Below are positions 8,423-16,813 of a stretch of 64,000 nt of DNA, one piece after another (position 1 is the first letter of the stretch; each line of letters starts with the position of its first letter). The stretch is from Paracidovorax avenae (lineage in GTDB: Bacteria; Pseudomonadota; Gammaproteobacteria; Burkholderiales; Burkholderiaceae_C). The translations under genes and the position numbers were made by a program. Under the pieces are notes generated by a model, which searched no databases, was not told where the DNA came from, and was given only the letters and a program-made list of their open reading frames with translations. Location of the stretch: contig NZ_CP156079.1 of the NCBI RefSeq assembly GCF_040892545.1, positions 1,895,501 to 1,959,500 on the forward strand, written 5' to 3'.

Positions 8423-9373
8423 ATGAATGCATCCCATTCCCCGAGGCCCGTCGTCCTCGTCTATCTGGCCGCCGGCGTACAGGGCAGCGCGGTCGTGCGC
8501 GCGGCTTTGGCGCGGGGATTCCGTGTCCGTGCGATGGTGCGCGATCCGGCCCGCGTTCCCGAACATCCATCCGCGGGCGTCGAATGGGTCCGCGCGGATC
8601 TCGACGACCTGGCCTCCCTGCGGGAGGCCTGCATCGGCGTGCGGCATGCCGTGGTCCGGATTCCCACCGGCCCCGCCGGTACGATGGCCTCGCAGGCAGG
8701 CCGCGCGGCCATCGCGTTGGCCGCTGCGGGCCTGCGCTCGGTGGTGCTCGCGCTTGCGAGCGCGAGCCGGCCCGCTCCATGTGCGGAGCCCGGCTTCGTC
8801 GGCAATGCCCTCGTCGAAGAAGCGTTGCGGCGTGCCGGCCTGGCCTTTGCCACGGTGCGTCCCACGATGTACCTCGACAATCTGCTCAAGCCTTCCGCGC
8901 GCCAGGAGATCGCCGGGGCCGGCATCTTCGCACCGCCCATCGCATCGTCCCAGCGCATCGCCTGGACGTCGGTGGACGACTGCGCCCGCGCAGCGATCGC
9001 ATTGCTGGAGCGCGGTGGCACGGGCGACCACCGCATCGCAGGACCGCAGAGCCTTGGCGGCGATGGCCTGGCCGCCTGCATCGCCGCAGGTCTCGGCCGG
9101 CCGGTCGCCTACCGCGCACAGTCCATCGACGCGTTCGAACGCGAGGTCGATGCCGCGATGGGCCCGGGGATGGGGCGGCGCATCGCCTCGAAGTTCCGGT
9201 ATTTCGAGGCCCATCCCGAAGAGGCCGATGCGATCCTCGCCAGGCCATTCACACCTGGCAGGGGGCTGGAAGACTTCGTGCCCACCGACGCGCTGACATG
9301 GGTGCGCCTGCACCGGGGCGACTTCCTGGGTGGCGGCACGGGCGGATCGCCAGACCCAATAATGGCCCCATGA
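8423..9373 (+). CDS. NmrA-like NAD(P)-binding protein
   Basis: 316 residues of the atypical short-chain dehydrogenase (NmrA/HSCARG) type. The N-terminal Rossmann strand reads VVLVYLAAGVQGSAVV in place of the usual GATGxxG, keeping only the last glycines. RVRAMVRDPARVP carries the basic residue expected to bind NADP, and ADLDDLASLREA is the second strand. It has no catalytic YxxxK, as normal for NmrA proteins, which act as redox sensors or as quinone or azo reductases. Start ATG 8423 is set by AAGGAG 7 bases upstream. Its stop overlaps the next gene's ATG by 4 bases, so the two proteins are made together. Confidence 0.75.
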   Translation: MNASHSPRPVVLVYLAAGVQGSAVVRAALARGFRVRAMVRDPARVPEHPSAGVEWVRADLDDLASLREACIGVRHAVVRIPTGPAGTMASQAGRAAIALAAAGLRSVVLALASASRPAPCAEPGFVGNALVEEALRRAGLAFATVRPTMYLDNLLKPSARQEIAGAGIFAPPIASSQRIAWTSVDDCARAAIALLERGGTGDHRIAGPQSLGGDGLAACIAAGLGRPVAYRAQSIDAFEREVDAAMGPGMGRRIASKFRYFEAHPEEADAILARPFTPGRGLEDFVPTDALTWVRLHRGDFLGGGTGGSPDPIMAP

Positions 9374-9933
9374 GCCTGATCGACCGTTACCTGCCCCACC
9401 ACCAGTTCGCAGAGGAGCACAGCCGGCACATCCCGGCCCCGCCGGCCCACGTGCTCGATGTGCTTGGTCGTCCCGAAGTGCTGGACGACCCGATCGCCCG
9501 TGGATTGATCGCATTGCGCGAGACGCCCAACCGCCTTGCCGGGCGGCTGGGATTCGCCTCCCGCCTGCAGCACCGTCCCTCCTTCGGCATCGCCACCTTC
9601 ACGCCCCTCGGGCGCGACGGCGACCGCGAACTGGCGTATGGGCTGGCGGGCCGCTTCTGGCAATCGGACTACGGGCTGGTCGAGATGCGCGACGCGGCGG
9701 CTTTCGAGGCTCTGAGTCCGGCGGGCATCGCGAAGCTGGTGATGAATTTCACGGTGGTTCCGGAAGGCGCCGGGACGCGGCTGACCACACGCACCCGCGT
9801 CTGGTGCGGCGATGGCGCGGCACTGCGGCGCTTCCGCCTGTACTGGCTGCTGATCAGGCCGGCGAGCGGCCTGATCCGCCGGCGCCTGCTCCGGCGCGCG
9901 CATGACGCGGCGCTGCAGTCTCTTCCTTCCTGA
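9370..9933 (+). CDS. SRPBCC-like hypothetical protein
   Basis: 187 residues, translationally coupled (ATGA overlap) to the NmrA-like gene. It opens with RHIPAPPAHVLDVLGRPEVL, followed by a beta-rich middle (FATFTPLG-like strand, ELAYGLAGRFWQSD) and a C-terminal MNFTVVPEGAGTRLTTRTRV strand pair plus an amphipathic helix FRLYWLLIRPASGLIRRRLL. That order (strand, long antiparallel sheet, C-terminal helix) matches START/SRPBCC hydrophobic-ligand-binding proteins. No catalytic residues can be named. Co-occurrence with an NAD(P)-binding partner suggests a shared small-molecule substrate, but this is inference. Confidence 0.6.
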   Translation: MSLIDRYLPHHQFAEEHSRHIPAPPAHVLDVLGRPEVLDDPIARGLIALRETPNRLAGRLGFASRLQHRPSFGIATFTPLGRDGDRELAYGLAGRFWQSDYGLVEMRDAAAFEALSPAGIAKLVMNFTVVPEGAGTRLTTRTRVWCGDGAALRRFRLYWLLIRPASGLIRRRLLRRAHDAALQSLPS

Positions 9934-9968
9934 CGGCGTTATCGGCCCCCCTGCAGCCCGGGCCACGC

Positions 9969-10850
9969 TCAGCGGCGCAGGGATCCGATCCGCCAGCCGA
10001 AGTGGGTCCCCGCCACGGCCCACAGGATCGCTACCGCGCCGCTGATCTGCACCGGCCCGAGCCAGTGCCCGAACGCCCAGGCATCGACCAGAATGGCCAC
10101 GATGGGATAGAGGAACGACAGCACGCCGACTGTGGACGTCGGCAGCTTCTGGATGGCGCTGTAGAGCAGTGTGGACATGAGGCCCGTGTGGATGCCCCCG
10201 ATCGCGGCCAGCAGGGCCCAGACTGCCGGCGCCGAGGCGCCCGTGGGCAGGGTGGCGAACGGCAGCAGAAGCACGCTGCCCACGATGAGCTGGACCAGCA
10301 CGATCAGCCGGGCCGGCACATCGTGCAGTTTTTTGGTCACGGTGGCCGCCAGCGCGTAGAAAAATGCGGCTGCCAGCGCGAGCCCGAACCCGGACAGGTA
10401 GGCGGACGGCGGCACACCGGATGTCGTTCCGCCGATGACGATGAGCACCAGCCCGACGAATGCCAGGCCCAGCCACCCCCCTTGTGAAGGTGTCATCCTT
10501 TCGCCGAAGAACAGCGCGCCGAGAGCTGCCAGCATGAAGGGCTGGGTGTGGTAGGTGACGGTAGCAATGGCGATGGAAGCATGCGAATAGGCTGCGAAGA
10601 GCAGGGCCCAGCTGGCGGCGAGCGCCACGCCACCGAGGGCTGCCATGCCTGCCTGCCGCAGGCCGATGCCACGAATGCCTGTCCGATGCCTGCCGAGGCA
10701 GATCCATGCAAGTGCCAGGGCCCCGAATGCGCAGCGCCAGAACACCACCGAAGCCGCCGGCATTCCGGTCAGCAGTACGCACCAGCCTACGGTGCCGGCG
10801 ATAACCATCGCCGTGGCCATCTGCACCATGCCGGCGGTTCTCGGGTTCAT
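9969..10850 (-). CDS. EamA/DMT-superfamily exporter
   Basis: 293 residues with ten hydrophobic segments arranged as two EamA repeats (first about residues 8-130, second about 150-285). A typical YHTQPFMLAALGALFFGERM motif ends repeat one and YPIVAILVDAWAFGH ends repeat two. The family exports amino acids, metabolites or drugs. Start ATG 10850 (MNPRTAGMV). It is divergently transcribed from an XRE-cupin regulator at 11006, with two copies of a 16-bp dyad between them, so the regulator very probably controls this exporter. The substrate is unknown; XRE-cupin/DMT pairs often handle amino acids. Confidence 0.85.
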   Translation of the reverse strand: MNPRTAGMVQMATAMVIAGTVGWCVLLTGMPAASVVFWRCAFGALALAWICLGRHRTGIRGIGLRQAGMAALGGVALAASWALLFAAYSHASIAIATVTYHTQPFMLAALGALFFGERMTPSQGGWLGLAFVGLVLIVIGGTTSGVPPSAYLSGFGLALAAAFFYALAATVTKKLHDVPARLIVLVQLIVGSVLLLPFATLPTGASAPAVWALLAAIGGIHTGLMSTLLYSAIQKLPTSTVGVLSFLYPIVAILVDAWAFGHWLGPVQISGAVAILWAVAGTHFGWRIGSLRR

Positions 10851-10915
10851 TGGCGTATTCCGTACGGGTCGCACCGGGATCGGTGCCAACTGGGAAAGGG
10901 AGTGTTTGCTCTCTT

Positions 10916-10931
10916 GTTCGTCAAATAGAAC
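10916..10931. promoter_or_regulatory. Operator copy A (GTTCGTCAAATAGAAC)
   Basis: Sixteen-base imperfect dyad, near-identical to copy B at 10963-10978 (consensus GTTCGTCAARTMGAAC), between the divergent DMT exporter and XRE-cupin genes. Spacing between the copies is 47 bases start to start, between four and five helical turns. Confidence 0.65.
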
Positions 10932-10962
10932 AATTGGGCGATATGATGGATTTTTGCTGTTC

Positions 10963-10978
10963 GTTCGTCAAGTCGAAC
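10963..10978. promoter_or_regulatory. Operator copy B (GTTCGTCAAGTCGAAC)
   Basis: Second copy of the dyad. Here the arms GTTCG and CGAAC are a perfect inverted repeat. It lies 28 bases upstream of the regulator's ATG, as expected for autoregulation. Confidence 0.65.
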
Positions 10979-11005
10979 GACTGTTTGATTTGTTGGATGG
11001 GAAAC

Positions 11006-11569
11006 ATGGCCGCCTTACCCCTGTCATCGCCGATCGACCTGCTGGCCTCCGCCGTCCGGCGTGAACGGGAGCGATTGGGCCTTTCCGTGTCGGAATTGGC
11101 CAAGCGCGCCCAGATCGCCAAATCCACCCTGTCGCAGCTGGAGGCCGGCAGCGGCAACCCCAGCCTGGAAACACTCTGGGCGCTGGCGACGGCCCTGGGG
11201 GTGCAGGTGACGCGGCTGATCGCCGAGCCCTCGGCCCACGTGCATGTCGTCCGGGCGAACGAAGGCGTGGCGCTGGCGTCCGAGCAGGCGAACTACGCCG
11301 CAACGCTCCTGGCAGTGTGTCCCGCCGGCATGCAGCGCGATCTTTACCGCTTGGCGGTGCAGCCTGGAGAACCCCGGGCATCGGACAGCCATCTGCCCGG
11401 TACGGTCGAGCATGTCGTGCTGTGCAGCGGCCGCGCCCGTGTCGGACCGGCCGACCGGCCGGTGGAGCTGGCCCCGGGGGACTACGCCCGTTATGCGGCT
11501 GACGCGAGGCATGTGTTCGAGGCGCTCGAGCCGCACACCACGGCAGTCCTGCTGATCGAACACCCCTGA
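11006..11569 (+). CDS. XRE-family regulator with C-terminal cupin domain
   Basis: 187 residues. Residues about 14-68 are an XRE helix-turn-helix: RRERERLGLSVSELAKRAQI, then AKSTLSQLEAGSGNPSLETL, a textbook lambda-Cro-type motif. Residues about 105-185 form a cupin barrel (LYRLAVQPGEPRASDSHLPG, TVEHVVLCSGRARVG, LAPGDYARYAADARHVFEAL). Such regulators bind a small ligand in the cupin and usually control a neighbouring transporter, here the divergent DMT exporter. Start ATG 11006 (MAALPLSS); an in-frame ATG 9 bases earlier (MGN) is an alternative. It ends at a strong bidirectional terminator shared with efp. Confidence 0.88.
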   Translation: MAALPLSSPIDLLASAVRRERERLGLSVSELAKRAQIAKSTLSQLEAGSGNPSLETLWALATALGVQVTRLIAEPSAHVHVVRANEGVALASEQANYAATLLAVCPAGMQRDLYRLAVQPGEPRASDSHLPGTVEHVVLCSGRARVGPADRPVELAPGDYARYAADARHVFEALEPHTTAVLLIEHP

Positions 11570-11600
11570 GCCCTCACGCGCCGGCCCTGGCCGTGCAACG

Positions 11601-11638
11601 AAAAAGGCACCCGCCATTTGAATGGCGGGTGCCTTTTT
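11601..11638. terminator. Bidirectional rho-independent terminator
   Basis: Perfect stem AAAAAGGCACCCGCCATT / AATGGCGGGTGCCTTTTT around a 2-base loop, with A- and T-runs on both sides. It sits between the convergent XRE-cupin gene and efp and should stop transcription from both. Confidence 0.93.
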
Positions 11639-11680
11639 CCAGGTGAACGAGAGAGGCGCGCCGCGTGGCGCGCAACCTGC

Positions 11681-12235
11681 TCAGACGCGCTTGCGGTATT
11701 CGCCCGTGCGGGTGTCGATTTCGATCTTGTCGCCCTGGTTCACGAACAGGGGCACCGGCACTTCGAAGCCCGTGGCGATCTTGGCGGGCTTGAGCACCTT
11801 GCCGGACGTGTCGCCCTTGACGGCGGGCTCGGTCCAGGTGATTTCGCGCTCGACGCTGGTGGGCAGCTCGACCGAGATGGCCTTGCCGTCGTAGAACACC
11901 ACTTCGACGGACATGCCGTCTTCCAGGTAGTTCAGCGCGTCGCCCATGTTCTCGGCTTCGACTTCGTACTGGTTGTACTCGGAGTCCATGCAGACGTACA
12001 TCGGATCGGCGAAGTAGGAGTAGGTGCACTCCTTCTTGTCCAGGATCACGTTGTCGATCTTGTCGTCGGCCTTGAACACCACTTCGGTGCCCATGTTGTT
12101 CAGCAGGGCCTTGAGCTTCATGCGCACGGTGGCGGCGCCGCGGCCGCCGCGTGCGTATTCGGTCTTGAGGACGATCATCGGGTCCTTGCCGTGCATGATC
12201 ACGTTGCCGGCGCGGATTTCTTGAGCGATTTTCAT
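11681..12235 (-). CDS. efp: Translation elongation factor P
   Basis: 184 residues, exact family length. EF-P enters the ribosome at the E site and relieves stalling at consecutive prolines. KOW-like domain I (residues 1-65) carries the modification loop [13 protein letters not shown], in which residue 32 is Arg. This marks the arginine-type EF-P that is rhamnosylated, not the lysine type modified by EpmA/EpmB. Domains II and III follow, ending with the conserved [17 protein letters not shown]. The EF-P arginine rhamnosyltransferase gene earP lies just upstream on the same strand, which confirms the modification type. Confidence 0.97.
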   Translation of the reverse strand: MKIAQEIRAGNVIMHGKDPMIVLKTEYARGGRGAATVRMKLKALLNNMGTEVVFKADDKIDNVILDKKECTYSYFADPMYVCMDSEYNQYEVEAENMGDALNYLEDGMSVEVVFYDGKAISVELPTSVEREITWTEPAVKGDTSGKVLKPAKIATGFEVPVPLFVNQGDKIEIDTRTGEYRKRV

Positions 12236-12405
12236 AGCAGGTCTGCCTGGGTTGTGGCCGCTCAACGCACCGGAGCGCCCGCCGAAGGCCGGCTGCGAGC
12301 GCGGCGGTGCGGCAAGGGCGCCGGGCAGGTTCCGCGGCGGGGGGATGCGCCGGCCGGCATGCGGAACTACGCGTGCCGCCCCTTTTGGGCGCAAAACCCT
12401 GGATT

Positions 12406-13506
12406 TTAGCTTTTTTCCTGGACGAACCCGAGCAACTGCGTCACGAGGTCGTCCTGCGCGTGCAGGCGGCTGCGTGCCGCCCGCACGCAGTCGCGCCACT
12501 CGCCCAGGTGGGCGGCCGTGAGCGGGGGCAGGGCGGCCGGGTCCGCCATGCCGTTCCAGGCGTGGTGGAAATGCCGCAGCGCGGCCGGTGCCTGCAGCCA
12601 GTCGAGGAAGGCGTCGAGCTTGGCGTGGTGCGCGCCATCGTCCTGCGGGTAGATGTGCCAGACGAAGGGCTGGCCGGCCCAGAGCGCGCGAACCAGCGAG
12701 TCTTCGCCGCGCACGGCGTTCAGGTCGCAGGCCCACAGCATCTCGTCGAATCCGGGCTGCGGGCAATGCGGCAGATAGGTGACCATGGGCCCAGCAGGGG
12801 GCGGTGCCTTTCCGGCCGGCTCGCCCGCCAGCGCGGCGCGCACGGCGGCCGTGGCGCGCCCCGGGGTGGCCAGCAGGTGGGAGCGCGGCTGCTCCGAGAG
12901 TCGGCGCAGCAGGGCAGGCAGCCCGGCGGGCTCATAGCAGAACAGCGAGACGGCCAGCGCATCCGCGGCCACGCCGTGGCGGAGGCGCCAGGCGGTGCGG
13001 TCGAAGGCCGCCTGGCGCGCGGCCAGGTCCGGCTCGCGCAGCAGGCCGCCCGTGCGCGGCGTGAAGCCCGGGTAGAGGAACCAGCGGGTGCGCCCGGCGC
13101 CGGGGCCGGAGAAGAGCGGCGAGGGCAGGCAGTGGCTGCGCTCGACATAGGCCTCGGCCGAAAGGTATTCCAGGTTGATCCACACGGGGCGCCGCGCGGC
13201 CTGCGGTCCGTCGGCGGCGGGCAGGCGGGAAAGGAAGGCCTCGGGGATGTCGCAGCCGAAGGCCTCGACGAGCACGTCGCCCGGTCCGGCGGACATCGGC
13301 CCGGCGGCGGGCCAGGGCAGCACCTGCACGCCCGGTGCGCCTTCCGGGGCCATCCAGGCGAGGGCGGTGGCGTCGTCGGTCCACAGCCGCACGCGGTGGC
13401 CCTGCGCGCCGAGCTGGGCCGCGAGGCGCCAGCAGACGCCGATGTCGCCGAAGTTGTCGATGACGCGGCAGAAGAGGTCCCAGGAAAGGAGCGGGGCGGC
13501 GGTCAT
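12406..13506 (-). CDS. earP: EF-P arginine rhamnosyltransferase EarP
   Basis: 366 residues of the EarP (formerly DUF2331) family, a GT-B inverting glycosyltransferase that moves rhamnose from dTDP-L-rhamnose to Arg32 of EF-P. Diagnostic motifs are present: [18 protein letters not shown] at residues 12-29 with both essential aspartates (Asp17, Asp21), and [20 protein letters not shown] near residue 268 with the Glu-Asp pair that contacts the sugar nucleotide and catalysis. Start ATG 13506 overlaps the stop of the upstream LysR gene by four bases. efp follows 170 bases downstream, the typical betaproteobacterial neighbour. It needs dTDP-rhamnose from an rml locus not in this window. Confidence 0.95.
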   Translation of the reverse strand: MTAAPLLSWDLFCRVIDNFGDIGVCWRLAAQLGAQGHRVRLWTDDATALAWMAPEGAPGVQVLPWPAAGPMSAGPGDVLVEAFGCDIPEAFLSRLPAADGPQAARRPVWINLEYLSAEAYVERSHCLPSPLFSGPGAGRTRWFLYPGFTPRTGGLLREPDLAARQAAFDRTAWRLRHGVAADALAVSLFCYEPAGLPALLRRLSEQPRSHLLATPGRATAAVRAALAGEPAGKAPPPAGPMVTYLPHCPQPGFDEMLWACDLNAVRGEDSLVRALWAGQPFVWHIYPQDDGAHHAKLDAFLDWLQAPAALRHFHHAWNGMADPAALPPLTAAHLGEWRDCVRAARSRLHAQDDLVTQLLGFVQEKS

Positions 13507-14408
13507 GGCGCGGCCTCCGCGGGCGGCGCCGCACGCAGGTGGTCCACGAGCAGCCGGGCCGCGCTGGAGAGCGCGTCGCCCGCCCGCACGCACAGCGACA
13601 GCTGGCGCCGCGCCCAGGGCTCGGCCAGCGCCACGGTGCGCAGCGGCAGCGTGCCCAGGTAGAGCCGGGCGCTGCCGCGCGGCAGCACGCCGACGCCCAG
13701 CCCGGCGGACACCATCAGGCAGAGCGCGTCGTAGCTGGTCACCTGGATGCGCAGCCGCAGGGGCCGGCCGGCGTCCGCGGCGGCGCGCGTGAGCAGATTG
13801 TTGATGGCACTGCCCGGATGCACGCCGACGAAGTCGCAATGGAGCGCCTCGGCCAGGCGCACGCTGCGGCGCCGCGCCAGGGCGTGGCCCCGCGGCGCCA
13901 CCAGCACCAGCTCGTCCTCCCGGTAGGGCAGCAGCGCGACGCGGTCGCCGTAGTTGCCGTGGTTGAGGATGCCGATGTCGGCCGCGTTTTCCGCCACGGA
14001 ACGGGCGATGGCACTGCTGATCTGCTCCTCCAGCCGCACCTGCACCTGGGGGTGGGCCGCCATGAAGCGCTGCAGGTCCCCGGGCAGGAACTGGGTGATG
14101 GCCGAGATGTTGGCCACCACGCGCACCTGGCCCCGCACCCCGGCGCGGAAGTCGCCCATCTGCGCGGCGATGCCGTCCAGGTCGTTGAGCACGCCGCGCG
14201 CCATGTGCAGCAGCGCGTAGGCGGCGGCCGTGGGCTCGCTGCCGCGGTTGCTGCGGGCGAACAGGTCCACGCCCAGGGCGTCCTCCAGTTCCGCGAGCCG
14301 GCGGCTGGCGGCCGAGGCGGCGATGTGCTCGCGCGCGGCGGCGCGGGCGATGGCGTTCTCTTCCATCACCGCCACGAAGAGGCGCAGGGACACGGGATCG
14401 AGTTTCAT
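13503..14408 (-). CDS. LysR-family regulator of the divergent CoA-transferase operon
   Basis: 301 residues. The N-terminal winged helix-turn-helix is clear (LRLFVAVMEENAIARAAARE, then SAASRRLAELEDALGVDLFA), though the recognition segment is slightly unusual in reading HIAASAASRRLAELE. A type 2 periplasmic-binding effector domain follows (VRVVANISAITQFLPGDLQR, then VTSYDALCLMVSAGLGVGVL). Divergent arrangement with the CoA-transferase gene and a GCCAT-N11-ATGGC site between them point to local control. Oddly, its stop overlaps the start of earP, so a metabolic regulator is translationally coupled to the EF-P modification enzyme. Confidence 0.88.
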   Translation of the reverse strand: MKLDPVSLRLFVAVMEENAIARAAAREHIAASAASRRLAELEDALGVDLFARSNRGSEPTAAAYALLHMARGVLNDLDGIAAQMGDFRAGVRGQVRVVANISAITQFLPGDLQRFMAAHPQVQVRLEEQISSAIARSVAENAADIGILNHGNYGDRVALLPYREDELVLVAPRGHALARRRSVRLAEALHCDFVGVHPGSAINNLLTRAAADAGRPLRLRIQVTSYDALCLMVSAGLGVGVLPRGSARLYLGTLPLRTVALAEPWARRQLSLCVRAGDALSSAARLLVDHLRAAPPAEAAP

Positions 14409-14420
14409 GGGCGACAGTCT

Positions 14421-14441
14421 GCCATGCCGTTTTGCGATGGC
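14421..14441. promoter_or_regulatory. LysR box (T-N11-A)
   Basis: GCCAT-N11-ATGGC, a perfect five-base dyad with the T-N11-A spacing of LysR recognition sites, 13 bases upstream of the regulator's start and 73 bases upstream of the CoA-transferase start. A CGTTTTGCG element inside it recurs at 14457-14465. Confidence 0.6.
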
Positions 14442-14513
14442 ACCTTCTCGATTGGGCGTTTTGCGGCCGTGCCGGTGCTGGGCATGATGCGCGCCATGCA
14501 GGAGACGACATCC

Positions 14514-15752
14514 ATGGAATCCAGGGACGCGCAGGCACCCGCCCCGTCCGCCACCCCGACGACCCCCGCGGCCCTGGCCGGCGTACGGGTGATCGAGATG
14601 GGCCAGCTCATCGCCGGGCCGTTCTGCGGCAAGACCCTGGGCGAATTCGGCGCCGAGGTAGTGAAGATCGAGGCCACCGGCACGGGCGATCCGCTGCGCA
14701 ACTGGCGCATGCTCAAGGACGGCACGTCGGTCTGGTGGCAGGTGCAGTCGCGCAACAAGCGCTCGGTGGCGCTGGACCTGCGCCTGCCGGAAGGGCAGGA
14801 CATCGCCCGCCGGCTGATCGCCGAGGCCGACGTGCTGATCGAGAATTTCCGCCCCGGCACGCTGGAAGGCTGGGGCATGTCGCCCGAGGAGCTGCACGCG
14901 CTCAACCCCGGGCTGGTCATCCTGCGCATCTCGGGCTATGGCCAGACGGGGCCCTACCGCGACCTGCCGGGTTTCGGCGTGATCGGCGAGGCCATGGGCG
15001 GCCTGCGGCACCTGACGGGCGAGCCGGGCCGCGTGCCCGTGCGCGTGGGGGTGTCGATCGGCGACACGCTGGCGGCGCTGCACGGCGCCATCGGCGTGCT
15101 CACGGCGCTCTACCACCGCAAGGTGAATGGCGGACAGGGGCAGGTGATCGACGTGGCGCTGCACGAGGCGGTGTTCAACGTGATGGAAAGCCTGATCCCG
15201 GAATACAGCGCCTTCGGCGCGGTGCGCGACGCCGCAGGCAGCGCGCTGCCGGGCATCGCCCCTTCCAACGCCTACCCCTGCACGGACGGCTGGGTGCTGG
15301 TGGCGGGCAATGGCGACAGCATCTTCCGGCGGCTGATGGAGGGTATCGGCCGGCCGGACCTCGCCGCGGCGCCCGATCTTGCGAGCAATGCCGGCCGCGT
15401 GGCGCGCGTGCAGGAGATCGACGCCGCGATCGGCGCCTGGACGGCGCAGCGCACCGTGGCCGAGGTGATGGAAACGCTCGCTGCCGCGCGCGTGCCCGCC
15501 GGCAAGGTCTATACGGCGCGGGACATCGCGGAAGACCCGCACTACCGCGCCCGCGGCATGCTTCTGCCGCAGGCGACGCGCGACGGCTATACGGTGGAGG
15601 TGCCGGGCATCGTGCCCAAGCTCTCGGCCACCCCGGGCACCATCCGCTCCAGCGCGCCCAGGCTGGGCGACGACACCGACGCGGTGCTGCGCGAGGCCGG
15701 CCTGAGCGACGCCCAGATCGCGCTGCTGCGCGAGAAGGGGGTGGTGCAATGA
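14514..15752 (+). CDS. Class III (CaiB/BaiF) CoA-transferase
   Basis: 412 residues. Family III transferases move CoA between carboxylic acids through an Asp-bound anhydride. Seen: LAGVRVIEMGQLIAGPFCGK at the N-terminus, EFGAEVVKIEATGTGDPLRN, SRNKRSVALDL, ENFRPGTLEGWGM (the FRPG motif) and the conserved GFGVIGEAMGGL region. The catalytic Asp is expected in the usual position just after SGYGQTGPYRDLPGF. Start ATG 14514 (MESRD) is chosen because AGGAGA lies 8 bases upstream; in-frame ATGs at 14496, 14487 and 14484 lack this. Its stop overlaps the HMG-CoA-lyase-like gene by four bases. Substrate is probably a branched dicarboxylate such as 3-hydroxy-3-methylglutarate, citramalate or itaconate. 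Confidence 0.88.
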   Translation: MESRDAQAPAPSATPTTPAALAGVRVIEMGQLIAGPFCGKTLGEFGAEVVKIEATGTGDPLRNWRMLKDGTSVWWQVQSRNKRSVALDLRLPEGQDIARRLIAEADVLIENFRPGTLEGWGMSPEELHALNPGLVILRISGYGQTGPYRDLPGFGVIGEAMGGLRHLTGEPGRVPVRVGVSIGDTLAALHGAIGVLTALYHRKVNGGQGQVIDVALHEAVFNVMESLIPEYSAFGAVRDAAGSALPGIAPSNAYPCTDGWVLVAGNGDSIFRRLMEGIGRPDLAAAPDLASNAGRVARVQEIDAAIGAWTAQRTVAEVMETLAAARVPAGKVYTARDIAEDPHYRARGMLLPQATRDGYTVEVPGIVPKLSATPGTIRSSAPRLGDDTDAVLREAGLSDAQIALLREKGVVQ

Positions 15753-16729
15753 ATGCGACCGGCACGGTGTGGCGCGGTGCGGGCCACCGCATCCACATGC
15801 AGGAAGTGGGCACGCGCGACGGCCTGCAGATGGAGCAGGCCTTCGTGCCCACCGAAGACAAGATCGCGCTGGTGGACGCCTTGTCGGACACGGGACTTTC
15901 CAAGATCGAGGTGACGGCCTTCGTGTCGCCCACCGCGATCCCGGCGCTGCGCGACGCGGAGATCGTGATGCGGGAGATCGCGCGCCGCCCGGGCGTGGTC
16001 TATGCCGCGCTGGTGCCCAATGTGCGCGGCGCGGAGCGCGCGATCGAGGCGCGCACCGATGAACTCAACCTGGTGATGTCCGCCAGCGAGACGCACAACC
16101 TGGCCAACCTGCGCATGACGCGCGCGCAGTCGTTCGCCTCGCTCGCGCGGGTGGTGGCCACGGCGCAGGGCGCGGGCGTGGCGGTGAACGTGTCCCTCTC
16201 GTGCGTGTTCGGCTGCCCGATGGAGGGCGACGTGGCCGAGGCCGAGGTGTTCGGCTGGGTACAGCGCTTCGCCGACCTGGGCGTGAGCGGCATCACGCTG
16301 TGCGACACCACCGGCATGGCGCACCCCTCGCAGGTGGCGGCGCTGGTGGCCGCGGCGCGCGCCCGCTGGCCTGCGACGGCCTTCACGCTGCACTTCCACA
16401 ACACGCGCGGCATGGGCCTGGCCAACGTGCTGGCGGCGATCGACGCGGGCGCGGACCGGTTCGACGCCTCGCTGGGCGGGCTGGGCGGCTGCCCCTATGC
16501 GCCGGGTGCCTCGGGCAACGTCTGCAGCGAAGAGGTGGTGCATGCGCTGGAGCTCATGGGCTACGACACGGGCGTGGACCTGCCGGCACTGCTCGCGGCC
16601 GCGCGGCGGCTGCCTGGGCTCATCGGCCACGACATCCCCGGCCAGCTCGCCAAGGCCGGGCGGCGCCTGGACCTGCACCCGGTGCCCGCGGATTTCGAGG
16701 CCATCCGGGAGCGGGCGATGGCGCGCTAG
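15749..16729 (+). CDS. Hydroxymethylglutaryl-CoA lyase family protein
   Basis: 326 residues, TIM-barrel DRE-type metallolyase. Catalytic and metal-binding features are visible: QEVGTRDGLQME (Asp24 metal ligand, Arg23), TLHFHNTRG (His215 and His217 ligands) and the signature LGGLGGCPYAPGASGN with the active-site Cys248. The enzyme would cleave a 3-hydroxy-3-methyl-acyl-CoA to acetyl-CoA plus an oxo acid. Coupled (ATGA) to the CoA-transferase: the transferase activates the acid and the lyase splits it. Whether the natural substrate is HMG-CoA or citramalyl-CoA cannot be read from the sequence. Confidence 0.9.
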   Translation: MNATGTVWRGAGHRIHMQEVGTRDGLQMEQAFVPTEDKIALVDALSDTGLSKIEVTAFVSPTAIPALRDAEIVMREIARRPGVVYAALVPNVRGAERAIEARTDELNLVMSASETHNLANLRMTRAQSFASLARVVATAQGAGVAVNVSLSCVFGCPMEGDVAEAEVFGWVQRFADLGVSGITLCDTTGMAHPSQVAALVAAARARWPATAFTLHFHNTRGMGLANVLAAIDAGADRFDASLGGLGGCPYAPGASGNVCSEEVVHALELMGYDTGVDLPALLAAARRLPGLIGHDIPGQLAKAGRRLDLHPVPADFEAIRERAMAR

Positions 16730-16813
16730 GAACCGACCGAGGCCGCCGCAGCGGCGGCGCCAACGCCAGGCATAACGAACCAGAAAAAGCACTACGACGA
16801 CAGGAGACACACC

